From positions 81,474 through 145,473 of the forward strand of contig NZ_DASTAT010000018.1 in the NCBI RefSeq assembly GCF_035712445.1: a DNA stretch of 64,000 nucleotides, in the 5' to 3' direction. This DNA is from Oligoflexus sp. (GTDB taxonomy: Bacteria; Bdellovibrionota_B; Oligoflexia; Oligoflexales; Oligoflexaceae). The notes beneath the pieces are model-generated. The model saw only the letters and a program-made list of their open reading frames with translations. It was not told the DNA's origin and searched no databases. Below, one piece after another: positions 15,927-25,027 of this stretch (its first letter is position 1; each line of letters starts with the position of its first letter). Position numbers and translations under genes: made by a program.

Positions 15927-18224
15927 GTGGATCTTGGCTGGCTGAAACTGGTGGGAGTGGGATCCCGCGAAGAGCGGAAGCGGCTCTTTGAATTGATTGC
16001 CATGATACTGGTGACCGGGGCTTTCGTGGCCCTCTCGCGTCTTGAAGGAAGGCTTTTCGATCTGAGCCGCGACCTTTCGCGGCATCCGGAATTTTTGAAT
16101 TCCCTCGTCTATTTCGGACTGATCAATGTCAACGTCGTCCTGATCCTTATCCTGAGCTTCATGCTCTTTCGAAATATCGTCAAGCTCGTCCTGGATAGGC
16201 GGCGCGGCGTCATCGGCTCCAAGCTGCGCTCAAAGCTCGTCATTGCCCTCGTGTTTTTCGCGGTGGCTCCGACCGCCCTGCTTTTTTATATCTCAACCCG
16301 GTTTTTGACCGACAGCTTTGAAACCTGGTTTTCCACCCGCGTGGAAGCCACGATGCACAGAACCCGCGAAGCCGGAGCCATGGTCTACGATCGCGATCAA
16401 AGGCGCCTTGCGAGTCTCGCGCGCCTCGCTCTTCAAAGGATCGAGCCGGTGCGGCAGGACCTGGGCGATGATCCCTATCCCGATTATGAGATCAACGCGA
16501 GCCGCCTGCGGGGATTTTCCCGTGAATTCCGTGTGGGTCATGTCCGCGTCTATGATAGGGACGGGCGCCTGATCTGGCATCATGAAACGGACAATGCACC
16601 GCTTTCCGCGCGGGAGCAGCGCTTTACCATGCATGCGATCCAAAGGTTCCGGGATAATCCAGGCCTGACGGCCCGGGCCATCGTCGATGCGGATGAAGGC
16701 CACGATGTGGTGCGGGGCGTGGCTCCTGTCTTTGATCCGGAAGGCCGGGAGCTTCTCGGTATGGTCGTTCTGGAGGAACGCTTTGATACCCAGATCCTGC
16801 AGAGCGTCGAGACCATCATCGAGGAATTCGCCAGCCTGAAGCCGAGCGCGGAACTCAATCGGCTCAGCTATGTGATCCTGCTCGTGCTGATGGTGGTCAT
16901 CATTGTCTTCTCGGCGACATGGCTCGGATTTTATGTAGCGCGCGGAATTATCGCGCCCATTCAAAGATTGGCCGATGCCACGCGCGAGGTCGCGGTCGGT
17001 AACTATTCGCTGGCCTTGGAAGTGCGGTCCGATGATGAAACCGGCCAGCTGTTCCGCGCCTTCAACAGCATGATCGCCGATCTTCGGGCGCATGAAAACA
17101 AGGTGCTCGACTTCACCCGGCAGCTCGAAAAAACCAACGAGGAACTGGATCGCCGCCGAAAGTATATGGAAGTTATTTTGAGTAACATCGGAGCCGGTGT
17201 CTTTGCGGTTGACGCCGAAGATCGCGTGACCTCCATGAACCGCGCAGCGGAAACGCTCTTGAATGTGCGTGCCGATAAAGCCCTGGGTGAGCCGATTGAA
17301 GATGTGCTGGGGCACAATCTGAGCGAAGCCCTCTGGAAACCGATCCGTGAGCGCGTGCAGTACGGATCCTTCAGCGGGGAAATCGATCTTTCCGACATTG
17401 GCCGGGATCTGACCCTGCTCGCGGATGGCACGCATATCCTGGATGAAAACGGTGATGACCTTGGTATCGTGGTTGTGATCGACGACGCCAGCGAGCAGGT
17501 CAAGGCCCAGCGCGTGGCGGCCTGGAGAGAGGTCGCGCGGCGCATTGCGCACGAGATTAAAAATCCGATCACGCCGATCAAGATCAGCGCGCAAAGACTC
17601 CTGCGCCGCTTCGGGGAACAGTTCCAGGGCCGCGATCAGGAAGTCTTCGTCACCTGCTGCGAAACCATAGTATCCGAGGTGGACGCCCTGCGGGATCTGG
17701 TGAACGAGTTCTCGAAATTTTCCCGCCTGCCATCCATCAAAACGAAGCCCGAGGATGTGAACGCCATACTTCGGGATGTGGTCGGACTCTACAGCATGAG
17801 CTACGCAACTGTGGAATTCGATACATCGGGTCTGTCGAACCAGCTGCCTTTGGTGCCTTTGGATCGTGAGCAGATGCTGCGGGTCTTTACGAATATCATT
17901 GCCAATTCCATAGCCTCGATACCCGAGGAACGGGAAAAAGGCTTAATTTTACTGCGCAGCCGGCTTTTGGAGGATTATAACACCATCCGGGTCGAGATCG
18001 CCGACAATGGCTGCGGCATACCGGAGCATCTTAAACAGCGCGTTCTGGAACCTTATTTTTCCACGAAAAAGGAAGGAACGGGGCTGGGTCTGGCGATCGT
18101 CAACCAGATCGTATCCGATCACGGCGGTTACCTGCGGATTGCGGATAATCAGCCGCTGGGGACAGTTTTGATTATTGAGCTGCCCTGTCACGAGGCCAAG
18201 AACAAAAGGGGGCCAAATGTCTGA
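15927..18224 (+). CDS. ntrY: NtrY-like sensor histidine kinase
   Basis: The 765-residue protein has three N-terminal membrane helices (about residues 17-37, 62-82 and 103-125), a periplasmic sensor region to about 310, and a fourth helix (about 312-334). HAMP (about 335-385), PAS (about 410-520), a HisKA domain with RRIAHEIKNPITP (phospho-His about residue 540) and a HATPase domain with N box NIIANSIAS, DNGCGIP and GTGLGLAIV follow. This order is that of NtrY, which pairs with NtrX in nitrogen, redox or envelope control. GTG 15927 is the start. The next gene starts 8 bp inside this one, a coupled two-component operon. Confidence 0.9.
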   Translation: MDLGWLKLVGVGSREERKRLFELIAMILVTGAFVALSRLEGRLFDLSRDLSRHPEFLNSLVYFGLINVNVVLILILSFMLFRNIVKLVLDRRRGVIGSKLRSKLVIALVFFAVAPTALLFYISTRFLTDSFETWFSTRVEATMHRTREAGAMVYDRDQRRLASLARLALQRIEPVRQDLGDDPYPDYEINASRLRGFSREFRVGHVRVYDRDGRLIWHHETDNAPLSAREQRFTMHAIQRFRDNPGLTARAIVDADEGHDVVRGVAPVFDPEGRELLGMVVLEERFDTQILQSVETIIEEFASLKPSAELNRLSYVILLVLMVVIIVFSATWLGFYVARGIIAPIQRLADATREVAVGNYSLALEVRSDDETGQLFRAFNSMIADLRAHENKVLDFTRQLEKTNEELDRRRKYMEVILSNIGAGVFAVDAEDRVTSMNRAAETLLNVRADKALGEPIEDVLGHNLSEALWKPIRERVQYGSFSGEIDLSDIGRDLTLLADGTHILDENGDDLGIVVVIDDASEQVKAQRVAAWREVARRIAHEIKNPITPIKISAQRLLRRFGEQFQGRDQEVFVTCCETIVSEVDALRDLVNEFSKFSRLPSIKTKPEDVNAILRDVVGLYSMSYATVEFDTSGLSNQLPLVPLDREQMLRVFTNIIANSIASIPEEREKGLILLRSRLLEDYNTIRVEIADNGCGIPEHLKQRVLEPYFSTKKEGTGLGLAIVNQIVSDHGGYLRIADNQPLGTVLIIELPCHEAKNKRGPNV

Positions 18225-19602
18225 TGGTACAAAACACGGGGAATCCTGCCTCGCTTTGATTGTTGATGACGAAGAAAGTATTCGCAAGACGCTGGCTGAT
18301 GTCTTTGAGGATGAAGGCTGGCAGTCGGTGACGGCCGAAAATGGCAAGGTGGGTCTGCAGCTCTTTACGCGGAGGCAGCCGGATCTGGTTTTGCTCGACG
18401 TATGGATGCCGGGCATGGATGGCATCGAAACCCTGCAGAAGATGCGGCAGCTGAATCCCAAAGCACCGATCGTCATCATGAGCGGCCACGGCACGATCGA
18501 AACCGCGGTGCGTGCCACCAAGCTCGGGGCCTTTGATTATCTGGAAAAGCCGCTTTCTTTGGATAAGCTGATACCCCTGCTCGATCATGCGCGGCAAATC
18601 CGTGCGCAGCAGGATGAAAAAAGCAAGCAGTCGACCGTGCCCGAGATGATCGGCAATTCGCCGCTGATTTCCCAGATCAAACGCCAGATCAATATGGTCG
18701 CGCCGCGCAATGCGTGGATTCTGATTACCGGGGAAAATGGCACCGGCAAGGAAGTGGTGGCCCGCCATATTCATGAAAAAAGTTCGCGCGCGGCCAAGCC
18801 TTTCGTGGCGGTAAACTGCGCGGCGATTCCCGAGGAACTGATCGAATCCGAGCTTTTCGGTCACACGAAGGGCGCTTTCACTAACGCCATTTCCCAGAAA
18901 AAAGGCAAGTTTGAGCTGGCCCATCAGGGCACGCTTTTTCTGGATGAGATCGGCGATATGTCCCTGCGTACCCAGGCGAAGATATTAAGAATTCTGCAGG
19001 AACAGGCCTTTGAAAGAGTCGGCAGTACGGAAACCCTGACGGTGGATGTCCGGGTGGTGGCTGCGACCAATAAGGACCTGAAAGAACAGATCAAAAGCGG
19101 CCAGTTCCGCGAGGACCTTTACTACCGTTTGAACGTGGTGCCTTTCCACCTGCCACCGCTGCGCGAACGCGGAGATGATATCTTTGATTTGACTCAGTAT
19201 TTTCTGACGAAAATGGCCCATGAACTCGGAGAAAAGCAGAAAATTTTGAGTCCGGAAGCCCAAAAAGTCATGCGTGAATACCCCTGGCCGGGCAATATCC
19301 GCGAGCTGAAAAACCTGCTGGAGAGAGCCTGCATCATGTCGGACGCCGAGGTGATCGAGGCTGATTTTCTGAGGGATCTTCTGGGGTCCAGTGAAAAAAC
19401 CGGGGATCCCTTGAGCCAGGAGTTCCTCGCGGCCAGTACCTTGAAACAGGCAAAAACAGACTTTGAAAGAGCGTACATTCTAGGTAAGCTTGAAGAAAAT
19501 CAATGGAATATCACCAAGACTGCCGACGCCATCGGCCTGGAACGCAGCAACCTGCATCGCAAGATGAAACTTTACGGGATTGAGCCCAAAGCCAAAGGGT
19601 AA
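18217..19602 (+). CDS. ntrX: NtrX-like sigma-54-dependent response regulator
   Basis: The 461-residue protein has a receiver domain (acidic pair DDEES, phospho-Asp about residue 60 in LLDVWMPGMDG, conserved Lys in LEKPLSL), an AAA+ sigma-54 interaction domain (Walker A GENGTGKE about 171, Walker B FLDEIGD about 241) and a Fis-type HTH at the C-terminus (NITKTADAIGLERSNLHRK). It should activate sigma-54 promoters on phosphorylation by the upstream kinase. The sigma-54-contact loop reads GAFTNA instead of the usual GAFTGA. ATG 18217 lies 8 bp inside the ntrY-like gene; the longer in-frame start (18175) is unlikely. Confidence 0.92.
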   Translation: MSDGTKHGESCLALIVDDEESIRKTLADVFEDEGWQSVTAENGKVGLQLFTRRQPDLVLLDVWMPGMDGIETLQKMRQLNPKAPIVIMSGHGTIETAVRATKLGAFDYLEKPLSLDKLIPLLDHARQIRAQQDEKSKQSTVPEMIGNSPLISQIKRQINMVAPRNAWILITGENGTGKEVVARHIHEKSSRAAKPFVAVNCAAIPEELIESELFGHTKGAFTNAISQKKGKFELAHQGTLFLDEIGDMSLRTQAKILRILQEQAFERVGSTETLTVDVRVVAATNKDLKEQIKSGQFREDLYYRLNVVPFHLPPLRERGDDIFDLTQYFLTKMAHELGEKQKILSPEAQKVMREYPWPGNIRELKNLLERACIMSDAEVIEADFLRDLLGSSEKTGDPLSQEFLAASTLKQAKTDFERAYILGKLEENQWNITKTADAIGLERSNLHRKMKLYGIEPKAKG

Positions 19603-19607
19603 AGACT

Positions 19608-20849
19608 ATGCCGACCGATCAAAGAGTGACCGTCGAAGCAGCCTCCGGCCTTCTTCAGATTCAAAGTGCCGCCTTTACCGAAGGCCAGGCCTGGCAGGTG
19701 CGCGCCATCGGTCGGCAGCGGCTTATTGTGGAGAGTGAAGCGGCAGCTCTTGCCATGCGGGGTGATCAGGCGGGATCCGGACGTCTCAGCCACACGGTTT
19801 TCGTATCCTTGCTTCATGGGCTGGTGACGCAAAAGTTCAGCGGACTCGTTTCGGTCGATCTTGGTGACAGCGTCAAGCGCCTCTATTTTCGAGCGGGTGA
19901 ACTCGTCTTTGCCGCTTCCAATTTGATCGATGATCGACTGGGCGAAGTCCTCTATCGGGCCGGGCAGATCACCCTGGATCAGCTGACGGAGGCGGCCGTG
20001 CAGGTGAATCGCACGACCAAGTTCGGACGGGTGCTTTTGGAGAGTCGCGTCTTCAGCAGCTCGCAGCTTTGGGATGCATTAAAGTTGCAAGTCGTCAGCA
20101 TCTTTCAATCGATCCTGCTCTATGATCATGTCTATGTTCAGTTGGAGCCAGGCCAGCATCTTTCCCCGACCGCTGTGGCGATCGACATCCCGACGATGAA
20201 TCTGATCGATGATTGTCTGGGCTATGCGGATATCTATCGACAGTTCCGGCAGCGGCTCGATAAGGGCTGTCAGATGGCGGGCGTGGATTTCGTGCTCGAT
20301 CGCATCGGGGCCAAACCGGGTACCTTTGTGGGTGACACCGTGGAACTCGTCACGGCGCATCCGCAGATTGATGGCTTTTTGGAGCATTCCAAATTAACGG
20401 AGGCCAACAGCCTCTGTGCTCTCTTTGATCTTCTGAATCACCACATCATCCGTATTGACGGCTATGACACATCGACTCGTGGACTGGACAACGGTCCGAT
20501 GGCGAAAGAGCTCAAAGGTTTGATTGATGCCTATCACCTCATTATTGATGGTGCCAAAAAAGCATTTACGGCAGAAGGGATTGAATTTCCCGTTCTGGAC
20601 GTTGAACTCTTTTTGGATCAGCAGTATAGCTTCAAGCATTCGCCGGTCTTTGTCCTGCAGGACGGCACGATAGCCCCGGAGGCGATCGTGAGCATCTATA
20701 CCAAGGCACGAACGAGCGCGCGCCAGGCTGAAGTGATGGCCAATCAGATGCAAGGTCTTATCCTCTTCCTTTTGCAGGTGATCGGCGATCTCCTTCCCAG
20801 CGGCAAAGGCTGGGAGCTGAAGCGCTCCTTTCAGAATTTGGTCACGTGA
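19608..20849 (+). CDS. DUF4388 (PATAN-like) domain protein
   Basis: The 413-residue protein has a DUF4388-type region at about residues 60-180: KFSGLVSVDLGDSVKRLYFRAGELVFAASN, then RLGEVLYRAGQITLDQL, a helical segment found in signalling proteins of delta-proteobacteria and Bdellovibrionota. The C-terminal half is mostly helical with no recognised motif. No signal peptide or membrane segment is seen. It starts six bases after the ntrX-like stop, so it belongs to the same operon and may act with the two-component system. Its stop overlaps the next start by four bases (GTGA). Confidence 0.75.
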   Translation: MPTDQRVTVEAASGLLQIQSAAFTEGQAWQVRAIGRQRLIVESEAAALAMRGDQAGSGRLSHTVFVSLLHGLVTQKFSGLVSVDLGDSVKRLYFRAGELVFAASNLIDDRLGEVLYRAGQITLDQLTEAAVQVNRTTKFGRVLLESRVFSSSQLWDALKLQVVSIFQSILLYDHVYVQLEPGQHLSPTAVAIDIPTMNLIDDCLGYADIYRQFRQRLDKGCQMAGVDFVLDRIGAKPGTFVGDTVELVTAHPQIDGFLEHSKLTEANSLCALFDLLNHHIIRIDGYDTSTRGLDNGPMAKELKGLIDAYHLIIDGAKKAFTAEGIEFPVLDVELFLDQQYSFKHSPVFVLQDGTIAPEAIVSIYTKARTSARQAEVMANQMQGLILFLLQVIGDLLPSGKGWELKRSFQNLVT

Positions 20850-21769
20850 AAAAAACACAGAAGAATCGTCCGGCCGCTCCGAAACCGAACTCGTCCCGAG
20901 AAGACACGCGGAGGGCGTCTCGCCCGCCGCAGGAAGATGCGCGTAAGGCGCCGCGTGCGCAGGATGGTGGTCGACCATCGCGTCCTCAGGACGAACGACG
21001 GCCCCCGCGCGAAGGTCAAAAGGCCCGACGCTCCCATCAGACCGGGCGCGAGGGACTCTTCATCAACAATTGGTCCGCACTCGGCGAATATCTCCGTGTT
21101 CAGCCGGATGCTCTGCAAAAGATCTATCATGCCTCGCGCGAGACCAAACGCATCCACCAGCTTCTGAGCGAGCACGGTGTCACCTTGTCCTGTGAAGAGG
21201 ACCAGGAGATGGAGACCGGCTTCGCGGCGAAGGTCACGGTTCGTTATAAAGACGAAGAGCAGCTGCTCCGTGAAGCTGCCACTCGGACCGAAGATCTGAT
21301 CATCGCCTGTGATCATGTGACGGACACGAGAAATCTCGGAGCCATCGCACGAACGGCTGCTTTTTTCGGACTTTCAACGATCCTGATGCCGAAAGATCGC
21401 CAGGCACCCATCACGTCTGCGACTCTGGGCACGGCTCAGGGAGCTTTCGCGACGGTCGCGCCCACCGAAGTGACCAACCTCGGTCGCACGCTGCTGGCTC
21501 TTAAGGAATGCGGCTATTGGATTGCCGCGGCCGATATGGTGGGAACGCCGGTTGATAAAATGCCGACCCGTTATGAGAAGCTCGTGCTTGTGCTGGGCTC
21601 CGAAGACAAAGGCGTGGCCGCTCAGATCTTGAACAAGAGTGACTTCACGCTTTCGATTCCTTCGTACGGTGGAAAGCTGGAGTCGCTGAATGTCTCGGTC
21701 GCTGCTGGTATTCTTATTCACGCGCTGCGCGCTGCCCATGCCTCAGGCAAAATTCTCCCGCAGGGGTAG
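20846..21769 (+). CDS. RlmB-like TrmH/SpoU-family rRNA 2'-O-methyltransferase with basic N-terminal extension
   Basis: The 307-residue protein has an N-terminal 70-residue basic, Pro/Arg-rich, disordered segment, then an L30e-like domain, then a SPOUT fold with motifs ACDHVTDTRNLGAIARTA, VLGSEDKGVA and IPSYGGKLESLNVSVAAGI. The pattern fits the RlmB group, which methylates G2251 of 23S rRNA. Start GTG 20846 overlaps the previous stop. The basic tail is absent from E. coli RlmB and may aid RNA binding. The gene is followed directly by the tRNA-tuf promoter. Confidence 0.88.
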   Translation: MKKTQKNRPAAPKPNSSREDTRRASRPPQEDARKAPRAQDGGRPSRPQDERRPPREGQKARRSHQTGREGLFINNWSALGEYLRVQPDALQKIYHASRETKRIHQLLSEHGVTLSCEEDQEMETGFAAKVTVRYKDEEQLLREAATRTEDLIIACDHVTDTRNLGAIARTAAFFGLSTILMPKDRQAPITSATLGTAQGAFATVAPTEVTNLGRTLLALKECGYWIAAADMVGTPVDKMPTRYEKLVLVLGSEDKGVAAQILNKSDFTLSIPSYGGKLESLNVSVAAGILIHALRAAHASGKILPQG

Positions 21770-21776
21770 CTTTCAC

Positions 21777-21804
21777 TTGACAGAAAACTCGGGGAGAGTG
21801 TAAT
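21777..21804 (+). promoter_or_regulatory. Sigma-70 promoter for the tRNA-tuf operon
   Basis: TTGACA at 21777-21782, a 16-base spacer, then TGTAAT at 21799-21804: 6/6 and 5/6 matches. It sits about 60 bp upstream of the first tRNA and starts in the tail of the preceding gene region. Confidence 0.82.
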
Positions 21805-21864
21805 TCCTTCTAACGCTCGAGGCGCTAAACGAATTTTTTTGTTTATTGTTACGAGTTTCCAGTT

Positions 21865-21940
21865 GCTGGTGTAGCTCAATTGGTAGAGCAGCTGACTTGT
21901 AATCAGCAGGTTGCGGGTTCAAGTCCCATCACCAGCTCCA
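21865..21940 (+). tRNA. tRNA-Thr(TGT)
   Basis: The acceptor stem GCTGGTG pairs with CACCAGC. The anticodon loop CTTGTAA gives anticodon TGT, the T arm GGTTCAAGTCC is normal, and CCA is encoded (21938-21940). It is first of the Thr-Tyr-Gly-Thr-tuf cluster also seen in E. coli. Confidence 0.97.
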
Positions 21941-21968
21941 CTGGGAAGCTTAGAAGCAGGAAACGAGC

Positions 21969-22053
<85 letters not shown>

Positions 22054-22097
22054 GCCGCAAGGCCCTGTGACTAGGAATCGTGATCAGTCGGAATAAA

Positions 22098-22174
22098 GCG
22101 GGAGTAGCTCAGCTGGCTAGAGCATTAGCCTTCCAAGCTAAGGGTCGCGGGTTCGAATCCCGTTTCCCGCTCCA
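22098..22174 (+). tRNA. tRNA-Gly(TCC)
   Basis: The acceptor GCGGGAG pairs with TTCCCGC (one G-U), the anticodon loop CTTCCAA reads TCC, and CCA is encoded. It is the third gene of the cluster. Confidence 0.97.
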
Positions 22175-22360
22175 TCCGTCTCTCTCGATGATGAGCAATT
22201 GACGAAGGCTTCGATAAAAGGGTACAAACTACCGGTCGATTGCAGCCAATGTCCTACCGCCAGACAGGCGGGAAGTTACGCCTATTGCTAATCTAAGATG
22301 TGCAGTGGGAAGTTCTGATGGGTCATCAGGACGTGTCAGCGATTTTTTTAATCGCTATCA
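22175..22360. other. Structured spacer between tRNA-Gly and tRNA-Thr(GGT)
   Basis: No gene is seen. It holds the candidate promoter at 22199, a hairpin CTGATG-GGT-CATCAG at 22315-22329, and AGCGAT / ATCGCT (22338-22356) around a T run directly before the second tRNA-Thr. These may direct processing or partial termination between the tRNA part and tuf. Confidence 0.45.
22199..22228 (+). promoter_or_regulatory. Possible second sigma-70 promoter inside the tRNA-tuf cluster
   Basis: TTGACG at 22199-22204, an 18-base spacer, then TACAAA at 22223-22228. It lies in the unusually long (186 bp) spacer between tRNA-Gly and the second tRNA-Thr and could boost tuf transcription. Confidence 0.45.
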
Positions 22361-22435
22361 GCCCAGGTAGCTCAGGGGTAGAGCACGTCCTTGGTAAGGA
22401 CGAGGTCAGGGGTTCAAAGCCCCTTCTGGGCTCCA
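22361..22435 (+). tRNA. tRNA-Thr(GGT)
   Basis: The acceptor GCCCAGG pairs with TCTGGGC (one G-U), the anticodon loop TTGGTAA reads GGT, and CCA is encoded. It is 112 bp upstream of tuf. Confidence 0.97.
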
Positions 22436-22547
22436 CGCTTACCTCAAAGCGGGAGACCTAAAACAGTCTCTGCGATGAAAATCATAGACAAGAAGCTATT
22501 ATATCGAAGAAATCAACTTCGCTTTCTGCCTTTAGCGGGAGGAAATC

Positions 22548-23741
22548 ATGGCAAAAGAAAAGTTCGAGCGTTCAAAACCCCACGTTAACATCGGTACCAT
22601 TGGTCACGTTGACCACGGTAAAACAACCCTGACAGCGGCCATCACTAAGGTTATGTCCTTGGCGTACGGCGGGGTGGCGAAAGCGTTTAACGAAATCGAC
22701 AACGCTCCCGAAGAAAAGGCGCGCGGTATTACTATTAATACCTCGCACGTCGAGTACACCTCGGCTAACCGCCACTATGCTCACGTTGACTGTCCTGGTC
22801 ACGCTGACTATGTGAAGAACATGATCACGGGTGCTGCTCAGATGGACGGCGCTATCCTCGTGGTTTCCGCTGCTGACGGCCCTATGCCTCAGACACGCGA
22901 GCACATCCTGCTTGCTCGTCAGGTCGGCGTGCCAAGCATCGTCGTGTTTATGAACAAGTGCGACATGGTTGATGACGCAGAGCTCCTCGAGCTCGTCGAA
23001 ATGGAAGTGCGCGAACTCCTGAGTCTTTACAAATTCCCAGGCGACGACACTCCTATCATCAAGGGTTCGGCTCTGAAAGGTCTGGAAGCGGCTAACGCTC
23101 AAGACCAGTGGGCGCAGAAAATCGTTGATCTGATCAACGCCTGTGATGAGTACATTCCTCTGCCAGAGCGTCCTATCGACCGTCCGTTCCTGATGCCGAT
23201 CGAAGACGTGTTCTCGATCTCGGGTCGCGGTACTGTTGTTACCGGTCGTATTGAACGCGGTATCATCAAAGTCGGTGAAGATATGGAAATCGTCGGCCTT
23301 CAGCCCACGACCAAAACCACCTGTACTGGCGTTGAAATGTTCCGCAAGTTGCTGGACGAAGGTCGCGCTGGTGACAACGTGGGTATCCTTCTCCGTGGTA
23401 CCAAGCGTGAAGAAGTTATGCGCGGTCAGGTCTTGTCCAAGCCGGGCTCGATCAAGCCTCACAAGAAGTTCAAAGCTTCTGTGTACGTGTTGACCAAAGA
23501 AGAAGGTGGCCGTCATACCCCATTCTTCAAAGGTTACCGTCCTCAGTTCTACTTCCGTACAACGGACGTAACTGGTAGTATCAAACTGCCAGACAACGTT
23601 GAGATGGTTATGCCAGGTGACAACATCGACATCGAAGTCGAGTTGATCCAGCCTATCGCCATGGACAAAGAGCTCCGCTTCGCTATCCGCGAAGGTGGCC
23701 GTACTGTTGGCGCCGGCGTTGTTGCTGAAATCGTCGAGTAA
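22548..23741 (+). CDS. tuf: Elongation factor Tu
   Basis: The 397-residue GTPase delivers aminoacyl-tRNA to the ribosome. It has G1 [10 protein letters not shown] (residues 16-25), DCPGH and NKCDM motifs and the second and third beta-barrel domains up to [13 protein letters not shown]. The length is normal. ATG 22548 has a GGGAGGA site. It is cotranscribed with the upstream tRNAs, as in tufB of E. coli. The codon usage is strongly biased, as expected for a highly expressed gene. No second tuf is present after fusA in this window. Confidence 0.99.
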   Translation: MAKEKFERSKPHVNIGTIGHVDHGKTTLTAAITKVMSLAYGGVAKAFNEIDNAPEEKARGITINTSHVEYTSANRHYAHVDCPGHADYVKNMITGAAQMDGAILVVSAADGPMPQTREHILLARQVGVPSIVVFMNKCDMVDDAELLELVEMEVRELLSLYKFPGDDTPIIKGSALKGLEAANAQDQWAQKIVDLINACDEYIPLPERPIDRPFLMPIEDVFSISGRGTVVTGRIERGIIKVGEDMEIVGLQPTTKTTCTGVEMFRKLLDEGRAGDNVGILLRGTKREEVMRGQVLSKPGSIKPHKKFKASVYVLTKEEGGRHTPFFKGYRPQFYFRTTDVTGSIKLPDNVEMVMPGDNIDIEVELIQPIAMDKELRFAIREGGRTVGAGVVAEIVE

Positions 23742-23763
23742 TTGATAGTCTAGTAGTTCGCAG

Positions 23764-23791
23764 GCCGACCGTATCTTTGGATGCGGTCGGC
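23764..23791 (+). terminator. GC-rich hairpin after tuf
   Basis: Stem GCCGACCG / CGGTCGGC with a 12-base loop. No T tract follows (TTCGAGCG), so it may be a weak terminator or a processing site between tuf and tRNA-Trp rather than a full stop. Confidence 0.55.
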
Positions 23792-23816
23792 TTCGAGCGA
23801 CTCAAGTTTCTGATCT

Positions 23817-23889
23817 AGGCGAGTAGCTCCAATGGTAGAGCATCGGATTCCAAATCCGACTGTTGTGGGTTCGAGTCCCTCCTCGCCTG
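23817..23889 (+). tRNA. tRNA-Trp(CCA anticodon)
   Basis: The acceptor AGGCGAG pairs with CTCGCCT, the anticodon loop TTCCAAA reads CCA, and the discriminator is G73 as expected for tRNA-Trp. The 3' CCA is not encoded (CTC follows), unlike the five other tRNAs in the window, so it must be added by nucleotidyltransferase. Position between tuf and secE is conserved in many bacteria. Confidence 0.96.
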
Positions 23890-23922
23890 CTCTGCCCCTC
23901 CAGCCCAGTCCGGAGAACACCC

Positions 23923-24300
23923 ATGAATAAAGATGATTCCTATTGGCTCAAACTGGCTTACGTTGCCTTTGCTGCTTTGGTCGCGCTAGCGGTCTATAAA
24001 GCCTTTGGCACGGCGGGTGTACAAACGGGTTGGGCGGATCGATTTGACTGGTATCAGCCAGCGACAACCGCAGCCAGTTTGGCTCTTGGTGTGGCCGCTG
24101 CCTTCTATCTCGGATCGAATAAAGAGCGTCACGAGTACTTTTTGGCTTCCATTGGCGAACTGAGGAAAGTGACCTGGCCCAGCATGCCCGACACGCGGCG
24201 CATGACGGTGATTGTGTGTGTCGTTGTCGGCATCTTCGCAGTCATCCTGGCGATCTTTGACTTCATTTGGGCCAAGATGCTTGGTCTTCTCATCGCCTAA
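23923..24300 (+). CDS. secE: Preprotein translocase subunit SecE
   Basis: The 125-residue protein has two N-terminal membrane helices (about residues 8-26 and 48-65), then the conserved cytoplasmic amphipathic segment (ASIGELRKVTWPSMPDTRR) and the essential third helix (about 94-120). This three-helix form is the E. coli-like SecE rather than the one-helix form. It stabilises SecY in the SecYEG export channel. ATG 23923 is the start (GGAGAA upstream); the longer frame starts inside tRNA-Trp and is excluded. Confidence 0.96.
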   Translation: MNKDDSYWLKLAYVAFAALVALAVYKAFGTAGVQTGWADRFDWYQPATTAASLALGVAAAFYLGSNKERHEYFLASIGELRKVTWPSMPDTRRMTVIVCVVVGIFAVILAIFDFIWAKMLGLLIA

Positions 24301-24343
24301 GCACCTAAGATAGCAAGAAACCCCGGCAGGGTGTTACAATATG

Positions 24344-24355
24344 GCAAACGTTTGC
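24344..24355. promoter_or_regulatory. Perfect palindrome GCAAACGTTTGC between secE and nusG
   Basis: This 12-bp perfect inverted repeat has the core of LacI/PurR-family operators (PurR consensus ACGCAAACGTTTGCGT). It lies about 115 bp upstream of nusG. No LacI-family gene is in the window, so binding is inference. Confidence 0.4.
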
Positions 24356-24471
24356 GACCCCGCAGCGCTTGCCTTTGATGCAGTTCCTGGAAACTGTTGT
24401 TGTGCCATTGGGGCACGAGGTTCCGCTGTGGAATGATGCAGGGGAATCCATTGAAACACGAGGCAGATAGC

Positions 24472-25017
24472 ATGGCTTACGATTTGAAATGGTATGTCAT
24501 ACATACTTACTCAGGCTTTGAAGAGAAGGCCAAGTCTGGACTGATCGACCGCGCCAAAAGCGAAGGTCAGGCTGAGAAATTTGGAGATATCTACATCCCT
24601 CACACAGTCAGTGAGTCGGTGAATAAGGCAGGTAAGAAGAAGGCTGTCTCTCGTACTTCGTTCCCGGGTTATATCATCGTCCAGATGCACCTGGATGACG
24701 AGAGCATGCACGTGGTCAAGAGCACGCCAAAAATTACGGGATTTGTCGGCAATGCCCGCCATCCCAAGGCCCTGCCTGATCATGAAGTTCTGCGCCTGAC
24801 CAACCCTGAGTTGGTGAAAGATCAGCGGAAGGAAGTTGTCCAGGAAGTCCGCTTTAGCAAGGGCGAAGCGGTTAAAGTTATGGATGGTCCATTCAGTAAC
24901 TTTGACGGCGTTATTGATGAAGTTCGTCCTGATAAAGGTAAAGTGCGGGTACTCGTGAGTATCTTCGGGCGTGAAACCCCAGTGGAACTCGAGTTTGGAC
25001 AGGTCGAAAAAATTTAA
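24472..25017 (+). CDS. nusG: Transcription termination/antitermination factor NusG
   Basis: The 181-residue protein has an NGN domain ([16 protein letters not shown], then [10 protein letters not shown] and TGFVG) and a C-terminal KOW domain ([24 protein letters not shown]). It binds RNA polymerase, suppresses pausing and links to Rho and ribosomal protein S10. ATG 24472 gives the normal length; an in-frame TTG at 24451 has a good AGGGG site and is the alternative. It is followed by an intrinsic terminator. Confidence 0.97.
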   Translation: MAYDLKWYVIHTYSGFEEKAKSGLIDRAKSEGQAEKFGDIYIPHTVSESVNKAGKKKAVSRTSFPGYIIVQMHLDDESMHVVKSTPKITGFVGNARHPKALPDHEVLRLTNPELVKDQRKEVVQEVRFSKGEAVKVMDGPFSNFDGVIDEVRPDKGKVRVLVSIFGRETPVELEFGQVEKI

Positions 25018-25027
25018 AACAGTTGGT

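Noticed and set aside
22391-22588. 65-codon ORF spanning tRNA-Thr(GGT) and the tuf start
   Set aside because: It overlaps a certain tRNA and the tuf coding start.
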